Shown: positions 8,929 to 15,936 of the stretch, one piece after another
How positions within the stretch are numbered: the first letter of the stretch is position 1
How the letters are laid out: each line of letters starts with the position of its first letter
DNA from: Bryobacteraceae bacterium
GTDB lineage: Bacteria; Acidobacteriota; Terriglobia; Bryobacterales; Bryobacteraceae
Direction: 5' to 3'
Assembly (NCBI GenBank): GCA_030039005.1
Contig: JASHQT010000134.1
Location: 1-24,249 of the forward strand
Length of the DNA: 24,249 bases
The notes under the pieces: generated by a model
The model's database searches: none
The model's input: only the letters and a program-made list of their open reading frames with translations
What the model was told of the DNA's origin: nothing
Made by a program: the position numbers and the translations under genes

Positions 8929-10835
8929 TGCGCACCTCCCGACAGATTCGCCGGTAGCGACGATTCCCGCGAAAGCTGCCCTTTCATCGCCTCGTCCACC
9001 GCAATGTGATTCACCTCCAGCGTTGTGCCCAGCGCCTGGTCGAGCGCGATCTCCGCGTGGGTATAGTTCGCCATGGCCTGCACCTCCGAACTTTCGCTGG
9101 TGGCCAGATCACGCTGGTCCTGGATTACCTGGAACACCGTGGTGGCGCCCAACGCGTAACGGCGCTGATCGTCGGAAAGCGTCTGCTGTTGAAACTCCCT
9201 GGACTTCGCGGCCGCGTCGTAACGCACACGTGCCTGCTTCAATCCGATCACCGCGTTCTGCACGTCCACGGTCACCTGGTTGACGTTCTTCCGTAAATTG
9301 AGCTGATTTTGCCGCAGCTCGAGCAAGCTGGTGGCGTAATCGGACTGCGCCGCGCGATTCCGCAGCGGAATATTCAACGAGAGCCCCGCCGAATAATTCG
9401 GAAAATTCCGCCGGAAGATCTGCGCCAGCAGATTATCATACCCGCCGCCCAGGTATTCGGCGCCTGGCGCCGTGGCAAACAAAGGATTCAGCGTCCCCGT
9501 CAGCCCGTTATTGGTCAACTCGGCGAAAGCCTGCAATGTCGGCTTCAACGAGTTCTTGATGCCCACCAGGTTCATCTGATTGCTCTCGATGTTGAGCTGC
9601 GCCTCCATCATCTCCGGGCGCTTGGCGAGCGCTTCGTTCACCAGCTCCGGGAGCGAGCGCAGATTGTCGCTGGCCGGTACCTGGATCTTGTCCAGCGGCA
9701 CCACGTGCACGTTTTCCAGGCCCGCCGCCGCGATCCCATTGCGGCACAGCGCGTTCTTGAGCACGATCTCCTGCTGTTGCAAATTGGTTTGCGAGACCAC
9801 CAGGTCCTGCTGCGCTGAATAAAGCTGCGCCTGTGCGCGCGTCACTTCGATCTCCGCCAGCGTCCCCAACTGCACCTGCCGCTTGTTGTCCGCCAAAAGC
9901 TGCTGCGCCGTCCGCACCTCCTCCTGCCGCGCGCGCAGATCCTCATTGAAGCTCACCAGGTCCCAATACAGATTGAGTGCCGCCGCCACGGTAGTCATCA
10001 CCTGTAGTTGGAACTGGAGCTTGCTCACCTTCACGTTGTTGCGCTGCACCCGGATATTGCGCCCGTTCACCGCGCTGCCGAATCCTTGCAGCAGATTTTG
10101 CGTGATCTGAAGATCGAGATCGCCCGAGGTGTACGGATTCACGGTGTAGTAAATGCTGTTCACGCCGTACCGGCTGCTCGCGTAGGTAAGCTGCGCCGTC
10201 AACCCGAAATCCCAGTTCTGCAGGTACTGTACTTCATAGGCGCGCGTACTCTGCACCAAAGCGTCGGTGCCGGTCAGAATCGTGTTGCTCAGCGGAATCG
10301 TCGCGTGCTGATAGCTCGCCAAGGCGAATAACGACGGGTCGAGCGAGGGGATATTCGGACCCAACTGCGTCACGATGCCGCCGCCCGAGCTCACCCCGTT
10401 GCCGGCCGAAAGTCCCACACCGCCGGAATTGCTCACGCTCACCCCTTGCAGGCTCACGCTCTCCGGCCCCGCCGCCACTCCGAGCCCCACGCTGCGCAGC
10501 GCTCCTCCACCTTGCGCGCGCAGCAGGACCTCCTCGCTCAGCAGCGGCGTATAGCGCTGCACCTCGATGTCGATGTTGTTCTCAATCGCCAGCGCCACCA
10601 CGTCCTGCGCCGTCAGGTATAGGTTCCCGGCCCGGATCAGCTCGTTCAAACGTGGTGAATTGGTGAGCCGGATCTGGGGAACGTGCGTCGCCCGATACGG
10701 ACGCGTCAGCCAGCCCAGCATGCGCGGCGCGCCAGTGGGCCGCTCCACGCTGACTTCCGATTGCGCCGTCGCGCTCGAAGTTGCCAACAAGGAAACGAAC
10801 AGAATCCAACTCGTGGTTTGCAATCGTTTTCGCAT
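8925..10835 (-). CDS. TolC-family outer-membrane efflux protein (copy 1)
   Basis: A 636-residue OEP/TolC-family protein that opens the envelope operon. The signal peptide is clear (about 1-24, SWILFVSLLATSSATAQ). LYLTAQDVVALAIENNIDIEV (about 72-92) matches copy 2, as do the segment RAQGGGAL and the C-terminal LGTTLEVNHIAVDEAMKGQ. Coiled-coil segments (EDLRARQEEVRTAQQLLADN; NQVTVDVQNAVIGLKQARVR) form the expected periplasmic helices. A Gly/Ser/Val-rich region (about 112-155) separates the N-terminal element from the first barrel/helix unit. ATG at 10835 has AGGAG 5 nt upstream. No membrane-fusion protein gene is present between these genes and the ABC genes, so how the channel couples to the inner-membrane transporter is not apparent. 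Confidence 0.9.
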   Translation of the reverse strand: MRKRLQTTSWILFVSLLATSSATAQSEVSVERPTGAPRMLGWLTRPYRATHVPQIRLTNSPRLNELIRAGNLYLTAQDVVALAIENNIDIEVQRYTPLLSEEVLLRAQGGGALRSVGLGVAAGPESVSLQGVSVSNSGGVGLSAGNGVSSGGGIVTQLGPNIPSLDPSLFALASYQHATIPLSNTILTGTDALVQSTRAYEVQYLQNWDFGLTAQLTYASSRYGVNSIYYTVNPYTSGDLDLQITQNLLQGFGSAVNGRNIRVQRNNVKVSKLQFQLQVMTTVAAALNLYWDLVSFNEDLRARQEEVRTAQQLLADNKRQVQLGTLAEIEVTRAQAQLYSAQQDLVVSQTNLQQQEIVLKNALCRNGIAAAGLENVHVVPLDKIQVPASDNLRSLPELVNEALAKRPEMMEAQLNIESNQMNLVGIKNSLKPTLQAFAELTNNGLTGTLNPLFATAPGAEYLGGGYDNLLAQIFRRNFPNYSAGLSLNIPLRNRAAQSDYATSLLELRQNQLNLRKNVNQVTVDVQNAVIGLKQARVRYDAAAKSREFQQQTLSDDQRRYALGATTVFQVIQDQRDLATSESSEVQAMANYTHAEIALDQALGTTLEVNHIAVDEAMKGQLSRESSLPANLSGGAQ

Positions 10836-10935
10836 AAGACTCCTTCAAGTATCGCCGGAAGGCGGTTTTGAGATGCGGCCTCGCCTCCAGACCATACGTT
10901 CGATCGCCCAGCGCCGTTCCCTGTTTCGCCGCGCC

Positions 10936-10946
10936 TGTTATACAAT
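10936..10946. promoter_or_regulatory. Candidate bidirectional -10 element
   Basis: TGTTATACAAT offers TACAAT (10941-10946), or an extended TGtTATACA, on the plus strand and TATAAC (10942-10937) on the minus strand. On the plus strand transcription would begin about at the GTG of 10954, a leaderless mRNA; no ribosome site precedes that GTG. On the minus strand it would give the TolC operon a leader of about 95 nt. No good -35 is visible on either side. Confidence 0.35.
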
Positions 10947-10953
10947 ACGCGCT

Positions 10954-11895
10954 GTGGTTGTGAGGACCGCCTGGATTCTCGCGCTCGCCGCGCTGGCCTG
11001 CGCCCCGGTATTCGCGCAAAGCGGCACCTCTATTTCTCTCACGCAAGGCGGTCTCGGATTCAACCCCACCGGCATGTGGACCGCCATGTACCACGAAGAC
11101 GAGCTGGAGCGCACCGACCCTGGATCCGCCGCCGGCGACTACCTCGGCATTCCCATCAACGATGACGACCGCCTTCGCGCCGATACATGGGACGGCGATC
11201 TTGTTTCAGTGCTCCAGCACCAGTGCATCCCGCATTCGGCCATCTATGCCATGCGCGCGCCTACGGGCCTGAAGATTTCCACCATGAACGACCCGGGCTC
11301 CGGCGCCATCATTGCCTTTGTGATCGACGGCACCTATACCGGCCCGCGCACCATCTGGATGGACGGCCGCCCGCATCCCTCGCAATTCGCCCCGCACACC
11401 TGGGCGGGATTTTCCACCGGAACCTGGGAAGGCGACACGCTGCGCATCGAAACCACGCACATCAAAGCCGGCTATCTGCGCCGCAACGGCGTCGTGTTTT
11501 CGGACCGAGCCACCCTCACCGAATTCCTGGACTTGCACGACAAATACCTGACCCTCACCAGCATCGCCGACGATCCGGTTTATCTCACCGAGCCGCTGGT
11601 CCGCACCGAAAGCTGGGTGTGGAATCCCTACCAGGTCTTCACTCCCATCGCGGGCTACGGCTCCTGCTTGCCGAGTCCCGAAATCCCGCGGCCCTACGGC
11701 TGGGTCCCGCACCATCTGCCCGGCACGAATACGGTAGTTCGCGAATTTTCCAAAGAGTACGGCGTGCCGTTCGAAGCGGCCCGCGGTGGCGCCGAAACCA
11801 TGTATCCCGAATATCGGAAAAAGCTCAAGCAGATGGCGATTCCGCCGGCCAAGGTCTTTGAAGTGCAGTTCGAGCAGGAGCACGCGAAGAAATGA
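10954..11895 (+). CDS. Secreted protein of unknown function, paralogue of 12779-13624
   Basis: A 313-residue protein with a signal peptide (VRTAWILALAALACAPVFAQ). I know no functional name for it. The region FSTGTWEGDTLRIETTHIKA, then GYLRRNGVVFSDRATLTEF, resembles a module often seen in secreted proteins of Acidobacteria and related bacteria (G-W-GDTL-ET followed by lhvvERf). The same module occurs in the third gene of this operon (KVVTTHIQPGYLRNNGVPFS, LTEYYDLH). GTG at 10954 (or 10960) is chosen because the signal peptide begins there; the open frame runs back to 10567, but that part is antisense to the TolC gene. The stop overlaps the next start (ATGA), so the three genes are translationally coupled. 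The C-terminus is Lys/Glu-rich. Confidence 0.75.
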   Translation: MVVRTAWILALAALACAPVFAQSGTSISLTQGGLGFNPTGMWTAMYHEDELERTDPGSAAGDYLGIPINDDDRLRADTWDGDLVSVLQHQCIPHSAIYAMRAPTGLKISTMNDPGSGAIIAFVIDGTYTGPRTIWMDGRPHPSQFAPHTWAGFSTGTWEGDTLRIETTHIKAGYLRRNGVVFSDRATLTEFLDLHDKYLTLTSIADDPVYLTEPLVRTESWVWNPYQVFTPIAGYGSCLPSPEIPRPYGWVPHHLPGTNTVVREFSKEYGVPFEAARGGAETMYPEYRKKLKQMAIPPAKVFEVQFEQEHAKK

Positions 11896-12782
11896 GGTTC
11901 GCCGCGCTTGCCCTGATCGCGGGGGTGGCCTTCGCCCAGGAATACGAAGTGCGCCACGTGCAAGGCAACGTGTACATGTTCGCCTCGACGCTCGGTAACG
12001 TGACGATTCAAGTCGGCAAAGATCCCGGACACGACGGCGTTCTGCTGGTCGACACCGGACCGCCGCAACTGCGCGACACACTGCTCGATGAAATCCACAA
12101 ACTTTCGGACGCGCCCGTGCGCTTCATCATCAACACCAGCGCCGATGCCGACCACACCGGCGCCAATGCCATTCTGGTGAAGCCCGCGCGCACGTACCAA
12201 TTGCAGGCCGAAGTATCGCTGTTCGCGCAGGACAACGTGCTGCAGCGCGAAAGCCGCGACGGATCGGGCGTGCCGTCTTCGGTCTGGCCCACGCTCACCT
12301 ATCTCGACGGTAAAAGTTTCGAGTTCAATGGCGAGGCCATTCAGATGTTCGCCGAAACCGGCCACACCGACGGCGACAGCATCGTGCTGTTTCGCGGCTC
12401 CAACGTCCTGAGCGCCGGCGACGTGTTCCTCACTACCGGCTATCCGGTCATCGATCTGGCGCGCGGCGGAAGCATCCAGGGCGAAATTCGCGCGCTGAAT
12501 CACATCCTCGATCTCACCGTTCCGCGCTCCATGCAGGAAGGTGGCACGATGGTCATCCCCGGCCATGGCCGCCTGTGCGATCAATCCGAAGTTACCGATT
12601 ATCGCGACATGCTCACCATCATCCGGGATCGCGTCCAGGACCTGATGCGCCACGGCAAATCGCTCCAAGAAGTGCAAGCCGCCCGTCCCAGCCGCGATTA
12701 CGACCGCCGCTACAGCACGCCCGCCTGGACCGGCGACATGCTCGTCGAAGCCATTTACAAAAGTCTCGGAGAGCACCAATGA
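11892..12782 (+). CDS. Secreted metallo-beta-lactamase-fold protein with altered zinc motif
   Basis: A 296-residue protein with a signal peptide (RFAALALIAGVAFAQ), so probably periplasmic. The MBL fold is evident: LLVDTG (51-56), an HxHxDH-position motif at 81-88, H158 in ETGHTDGDS, D177 in LSAGDVF and H225 in IPGHG. The usual T-H-x-H-x-D-H reads T-S-A-D-A-D-H, so the two histidines of zinc site 1 are Ser83 and Asp85, while Asp87, His88 and the later ligands remain. Zinc site 2 could still form; hydrolase activity is plausible but unproven. I recall similar TSADADH variants in soil bacteria, so this looks like a subfamily rather than decay. It sits between two related secreted proteins with 4-bp overlaps on both sides, pointing to a shared pathway. 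Confidence 0.85.
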   Translation: MRFAALALIAGVAFAQEYEVRHVQGNVYMFASTLGNVTIQVGKDPGHDGVLLVDTGPPQLRDTLLDEIHKLSDAPVRFIINTSADADHTGANAILVKPARTYQLQAEVSLFAQDNVLQRESRDGSGVPSSVWPTLTYLDGKSFEFNGEAIQMFAETGHTDGDSIVLFRGSNVLSAGDVFLTTGYPVIDLARGGSIQGEIRALNHILDLTVPRSMQEGGTMVIPGHGRLCDQSEVTDYRDMLTIIRDRVQDLMRHGKSLQEVQAARPSRDYDRRYSTPAWTGDMLVEAIYKSLGEHQ

Positions 12783-13624
12783 GCCGTCCGGGTATTTCCG
12801 CAGCGCTCGCCTTCGCGGTTCTGTGCCTGCCCGCCAGCCCCCAGTCCCCGGCCCCGGCGCCCCCGCGCGCACCATCGCCTCAAGCAACGGCCCCAGTGGA
12901 CATTACGGGCTTTTGGGTGGCCTTGGTCACCGAGGACTGGCGCTATCGCATGCTGAACGCTCCCAAGGGCGACTACTACAGCATCCCGCTCAATGCCGAA
13001 GGCAAGCGCATGGCCGACACCTGGGACCCCGCGCGTGACATCGCGCAAGGCAAGCAGTGCCTGAGCTACGGCGCGCCCAACATCATGCGCGAACCCGCGC
13101 GCCTGCACATCACCTGGGCCAACGACTCCACGCTCCAAGTGGAGATCGACGCGGGAAAACAAACCCGCCTGTTCCTGTTTGGACCCGCTCCCGCCTCCCC
13201 GCGGCCCAGCATGCAAGGCACTTCCGTCGCCGTCTGGCAAACCCCGCAGTCCATCCGCGCCTATACGTCCAAGATCTCCGCGCAGGATCCCAACACGCCC
13301 GGTTTCCGCGATGCCAGCATGGCCTCGCCGCCCCCTCCGCCCGATACGCGCCGCCTGGGTGGGACGCTCAAAGTGGTCACCACGCACATCCAGCCCGGGT
13401 ACTTGCGCAACAACGGCGTGCCCTTCAGCGCCAACGCCGTCCTCACCGAATATTACGATCTGCACCGGCGCGGCAATGCCGATTATCTGGTTCAGACCCA
13501 GATCGTCGAAGATCCCCAGTATCTCGACGCGCCTTGGGTGGTCAGCAGCCACTTCCGCCGCGAGCCTGACGGCTCAAAATGGGACCCCGAGCCCTGCGAA
13601 CTGCTGCTGCCGAATACTAAGTAA
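12779..13624 (+). CDS. Secreted protein of unknown function, paralogue of 10954-11895
   Basis: A 281-residue secreted protein (signal peptide SAALAFAVLCLPASPQ followed by a Pro/Ala-rich linker to about residue 38). Its core parallels the first gene of the operon: ITGFWVALVTEDW with YYSIPLN and ADTWDP corresponds to PTGMWTAMYHEDE with YLGIPIN and ADTWDG, and the GYLRNNGVPFS, LTEYYDLH and VEDPQYL motifs match there too. A Pro-rich insertion (ASPPPPPDTRR, about 181-191) is unique to this copy. No enzymatic motif is recognised. ATG at 12779 overlaps the MBL gene stop (ATGA). The gene ends 8 bp inside the convergent membrane-protein gene. Confidence 0.75.
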   Translation: MSRPGISAALAFAVLCLPASPQSPAPAPPRAPSPQATAPVDITGFWVALVTEDWRYRMLNAPKGDYYSIPLNAEGKRMADTWDPARDIAQGKQCLSYGAPNIMREPARLHITWANDSTLQVEIDAGKQTRLFLFGPAPASPRPSMQGTSVAVWQTPQSIRAYTSKISAQDPNTPGFRDASMASPPPPPDTRRLGGTLKVVTTHIQPGYLRNNGVPFSANAVLTEYYDLHRRGNADYLVQTQIVEDPQYLDAPWVVSSHFRREPDGSKWDPEPCELLLPNTK

Positions 13625-13934
13625 ACGCGTACCACAGCGCCAGTCCCGCGCTGGCGATCGCAACCGAGGCGACCAGGATCGTGACCAAACGGCCCGCGCC
13701 GATCCGATCGGCGGCCCTTGTTCTCGCGAAAATCAACCCCAGAACCACAAACAGCGCCAGGTCGAACAATCCCTGCGTGGTCCAATCATGCCCGGCAATC
13801 GACTTCATGAAGGCCTTCAGCGGCGCGGAGGCATCTTTCGTGCAGGCCAGCGCCGTATTCACGAGGAAGGTGATGGCGGCGGCGAGCGCGAACCCCGACG
13901 TGGCCGCCGGGAGTTTCTTAACCTCACCCTCCAT
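13617..13934 (-). CDS. Small three-helix membrane protein
   Basis: A 105-residue protein with three hydrophobic segments (about 12-32, 56-71 and 82-103) and no recognisable domain. It is the last gene of the PadR-headed operon. Its ATG lies inside the end of the preceding gene (11-bp overlap), and its stop overlaps the convergent secreted-protein gene by 8 bp. A single Cys (LACTKD) and two Trp lie outside the cores. It could be a subunit working with the neighbouring four-helix protein; the function is unknown. Confidence 0.65.
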   Translation of the reverse strand: MEGEVKKLPAATSGFALAAAITFLVNTALACTKDASAPLKAFMKSIAGHDWTTQGLFDLALFVVLGLIFARTRAADRIGAGRLVTILVASVAIASAGLALWYAFT

Positions 13935-14397
13935 GGTGCAGCAGCGCCACCTTCACGCCGTGATCGATGATCGCGCCCGCGCCTTCGAGCGCCAGGCCAG
14001 TCAGCGCGGTCAGCCCCGCGATGCATTGCACCAGCGGCCGCGCCGTGGGATTCAAATCCAGCCGCTCGCGGGCGCACAGGGGAAGCAAAAACGCGAGCAA
14101 TGCCGTGATAAAGAACAGGTGTTCCTTCGTTTCCATGAAGACGTTGTGTGCGAACGGCCAGGGTCCGGTGAGAATCAGCGCTCGTTCTGGCGGATAAAAG
14201 TGCAGATACCAATACCCGCCGCAGATCCAGGCCAGCGCCATCGAAATCGCCGTGAGAAGGGACACTAGGCGAATCCGGCTCGCGTTATCCGGCCCCGCGT
14301 GCAGCGTCTCCACGAACACCCATAGCGCCGCCAGACACCCTGCGACGCCGAACGCCGCGTGGCTCAACAGCAGAACATCGCTCGCCGCCACGTTCAT
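13924..14397 (-). CDS. Four-helix membrane protein, His-rich
   Basis: A 157-residue inner-membrane protein with about four hydrophobic segments (5-29, 45-65, 92-108, 122-142). Several histidines are near helix ends (LLLSHAAF, YWYLHFYPP, PFAHNVFMETKEHLFF, HGVKVALLHH), which would suit heme or metal binding, but I do not recognise the family and this is only inference. ATG at 14397 overlaps the TGA of the outer-membrane gene (ATGA) with GGGAG 4 nt upstream, so it is translationally coupled. It overlaps the next gene by 11 bp. Confidence 0.7.
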   Translation of the reverse strand: MNVAASDVLLLSHAAFGVAGCLAALWVFVETLHAGPDNASRIRLVSLLTAISMALAWICGGYWYLHFYPPERALILTGPWPFAHNVFMETKEHLFFITALLAFLLPLCARERLDLNPTARPLVQCIAGLTALTGLALEGAGAIIDHGVKVALLHHGG

Positions 14398-15239
14398 AGC
14401 ACTCCCGGCGCCGCCATGCGGCTGAACGACGCGCCGTCGGCAGGTTTGTCCTTGTCTTCGGGCTTGTCTTTATCCTCCGGTTTCTTCTTGCCCCAGGTCC
14501 AGTACAGCCCGAGGTAGGCGTAGTTCTCCGTTTGGCCGATGGCGCTGTGGCCGTAACAGAACAGCAACTGAAATCCCGGATCGCGGAATTTGTAATAGCC
14601 GCCGAAATCCACCAGCGTCGCCGGCCGCGTCTGCGGCGCCAAAGGACCCTCCGGCCCGTGAGAAAAAACTTCCGTGCCCAGCGTCCACTTCTTCCCGATA
14701 TCGCGCTGCAGCAGCCAGCCCGCGAACGCGTAATTATGGTAGCCGGGTACGCTGAACACGGTTGCGCCACCGCCGCCATACGTGGTCCACGGGCCGAAGC
14801 TTTTCTGCGCCCACAGCGGCACTTTGTACCAGGTCTTGCCCACGCCCAGTCCCCGCGGAGCGCTGCCCGTCGGAAGCTCGAACATGGTGAACGTGCCGAT
14901 CTGCGGCCGGTGCTTGCCCTCCTGCACGAAGCGATATTTCACTCCCAGTTCGGTATCGCCGATGCCGAAAGCCCGCGCGCCCTGGGCCGGAAAAATCGCC
15001 GCGGCGTTTACGATGAGATGCAGATGCAGGTTCGGCGCCGCGCCCCAGTTAAATTCCACCGCCGGGCCTTCGGTGTCGGTCTCGATCGGCGTTCCGTCCG
15101 ACGACGCGAACGTATAAAACTCGTAGTTCTGATATTCAATCGGCTCGGGATCGTCGGTCTGAAACGGGGGACCGGCCATCAACATCGCGCTCGCCGCGAG
15201 TAGCCCGGCGATCGTCGTCCATACCCTTCTTGCCTTCAT
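14394..15239 (-). CDS. Outer-membrane beta-barrel protein (transporter-like)
   Basis: A 281-residue protein with a signal peptide (ARRVWTTIAGLLAASAMLMA, then GPPFQTDDPEP) and alternating strands typical of a small outer-membrane barrel (NYEFYTFASS, LHLHLIVNAAAIF, DTELGVKYRFV, IGTFTMFELPTGS, YAYLGLYWTWGKKK). It resembles the barrels annotated as transporter or MetA-pathway phenol-degradation-like proteins, but the cargo cannot be told. After the last strand there is a charged repeat (PEDKDK twice), so the usual terminal aromatic is not at the end. ATG at 15239 is preferred over 15260 because the signal peptide starts there and GGGGAG lies 4 nt upstream. It lies within the PadR-headed operon; its first 104 bp overlap the end of the padR frame. 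Confidence 0.78.
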   Translation of the reverse strand: MKARRVWTTIAGLLAASAMLMAGPPFQTDDPEPIEYQNYEFYTFASSDGTPIETDTEGPAVEFNWGAAPNLHLHLIVNAAAIFPAQGARAFGIGDTELGVKYRFVQEGKHRPQIGTFTMFELPTGSAPRGLGVGKTWYKVPLWAQKSFGPWTTYGGGGATVFSVPGYHNYAFAGWLLQRDIGKKWTLGTEVFSHGPEGPLAPQTRPATLVDFGGYYKFRDPGFQLLFCYGHSAIGQTENYAYLGLYWTWGKKKPEDKDKPEDKDKPADGASFSRMAAPGVL

Positions 15240-15564
15240 GCAGCTCCCCGAAGAGTTCACCTACTTTGACTTTCATCGCCCGCAGAGCTTTCCGGCCCAA
15301 TGGCGTCGCCCGATACACTTTGCGCGTCGCTTGGCCGCTGCGCTTCTCGGTCGATCGCAGGTATCCCCGCTTCTCCATCGCGTGCAGCATGGGATACAGC
15401 GTCCCCAGGCTGATCCGGTAGCCGTGCCGCGCCAGCTCCTCCGCCATTTCCAGTCCGAAGATCGGTTCTTCGACGGCATGGTAGAGAATGTGCAGCCGGA
15501 TTAGCCCCGCATACAAGTCCCGGAACTCAAAATCGATGTTGCTATCGTGTTTCGATATCGACAT
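15136..15564 (-). CDS. PadR-family transcriptional regulator
   Basis: A 142-residue repressor of the PadR family (winged helix, usually about 100-120 residues). The winged helix is clear: IRLHILYHAVEEPIFGLEMA (22-41), the recognition part RISLGTLYPMLHAMEKRGYL (50-69), the wing STEKRSGQATRKVYRATPLG and the helix ALRAMKVKVGELFGEL. The last ~30 residues (after HEGKKG) are highly charged and lie in the region shared with the next gene, so they look like run-on. The start ATG at 15564-15562 has GGAG about 10 nt upstream. A concentric palindrome covers the start codon, suggesting autoregulation. PadR proteins often control efflux or envelope stress genes in response to phenolics or other small molecules; the inducer here is unknown. 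Confidence 0.88.
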   Translation of the reverse strand: MSISKHDSNIDFEFRDLYAGLIRLHILYHAVEEPIFGLEMAEELARHGYRISLGTLYPMLHAMEKRGYLRSTEKRSGQATRKVYRATPLGRKALRAMKVKVGELFGELHEGKKGMDDDRRATRGERDVDGRSPVSDRRSRAD

Positions 15565-15572
15565 TCGATAGC
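15541..15572. promoter_or_regulatory. Concentric palindrome over the padR start codon (candidate operator)
   Basis: An outer inverted repeat GCTATCG (15541-15547) and CGATAGC (15566-15572) shares its centre (15556.5) with an inner perfect 10-bp palindrome TCGATATCGA (15552-15561). The padR ATG (15564-15562, minus strand) lies inside. A dimeric winged-helix repressor could bind here and block its own expression; that role is inference. A further ATCGAT half-site lies at 15532-15537. Confidence 0.5.
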
Positions 15573-15642
15573 GACTCCAGTCTATGCAATTCCGCTGTCT
15601 CCGTCAAGGGTCTGCTTGGCATACTGGTTCTGGAGGTGAGCA

Positions 15643-15933
15643 TTGTCCGTACATTTTATCGTGCGCCTGGTGCCGCGTTCCGGCGCCGTGGCTGAGTTCC
15701 GGGACGAATTGTTCCGAGTGGTGCCGCCCAGCCGCGCTGAACCTGGTTGCCTGAGCATCCATGCTTTCGAATCGCTTCGTGAACCACCCGAGTTTGCGAT
15801 CCACTCGGAATGGGCCGACGAACCCGCGTTCGAGCGGCACGCGCAAATGCCGTACACGGTCCGTTTCGTCGAAGCCGCGGAGCAGTTGCTGACCCATCCG
15901 ATTCAAGGCCTGCGCTCGCGCGAAATCGCTTGA
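15643..15933 (+). CDS. ABM-domain (quinol-type) monooxygenase
   Basis: A 96-residue antibiotic-biosynthesis-monooxygenase (ABM) fold protein. Such cofactor-free or heme-type monooxygenases form dimeric ferredoxin-like barrels. Motifs are HFIVRLVPRSGAVAEFRDEL (4-23), EPGCLSIHAFESLREPPEF (33-51), WADEPAFERHAQMPYTVRFV (57-76). The EPGC-H/F pattern and HSEWADEPAFERH match the quinol monooxygenase YgiN-like group, which is tentative. The substrate is unknown. Start TTG at 15643 has GGAGG 6 nt upstream. It diverges from padR across 78 bp and converges with the SDR, 3 bp away. Confidence 0.85.
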   Translation: MSVHFIVRLVPRSGAVAEFRDELFRVVPPSRAEPGCLSIHAFESLREPPEFAIHSEWADEPAFERHAQMPYTVRFVEAAEQLLTHPIQGLRSREIA

Positions 15934-15936
15934 GGC

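Noticed and set aside
10567..10953. Longer N-terminus for the first gene of the secreted triad
   Set aside because: It would be antisense to the TolC gene and would bury a clear signal peptide; the start was moved to GTG 10954.
12575..12778. Longer N-terminus for the third gene of the secreted triad
   Set aside because: The added part is an out-of-frame shadow of the MBL gene; ATG 12779 starts a signal peptide and overlaps the previous stop.
11694..12887. 397-aa antisense frame over the MBL-fold gene
   Set aside because: No domain or signal peptide; it mirrors the codon pattern of the opposite strand.
14394..15239. Lipoprotein assignment for the barrel protein
   Set aside because: No lipobox cysteine; the signal peptide ends at an Ala site.
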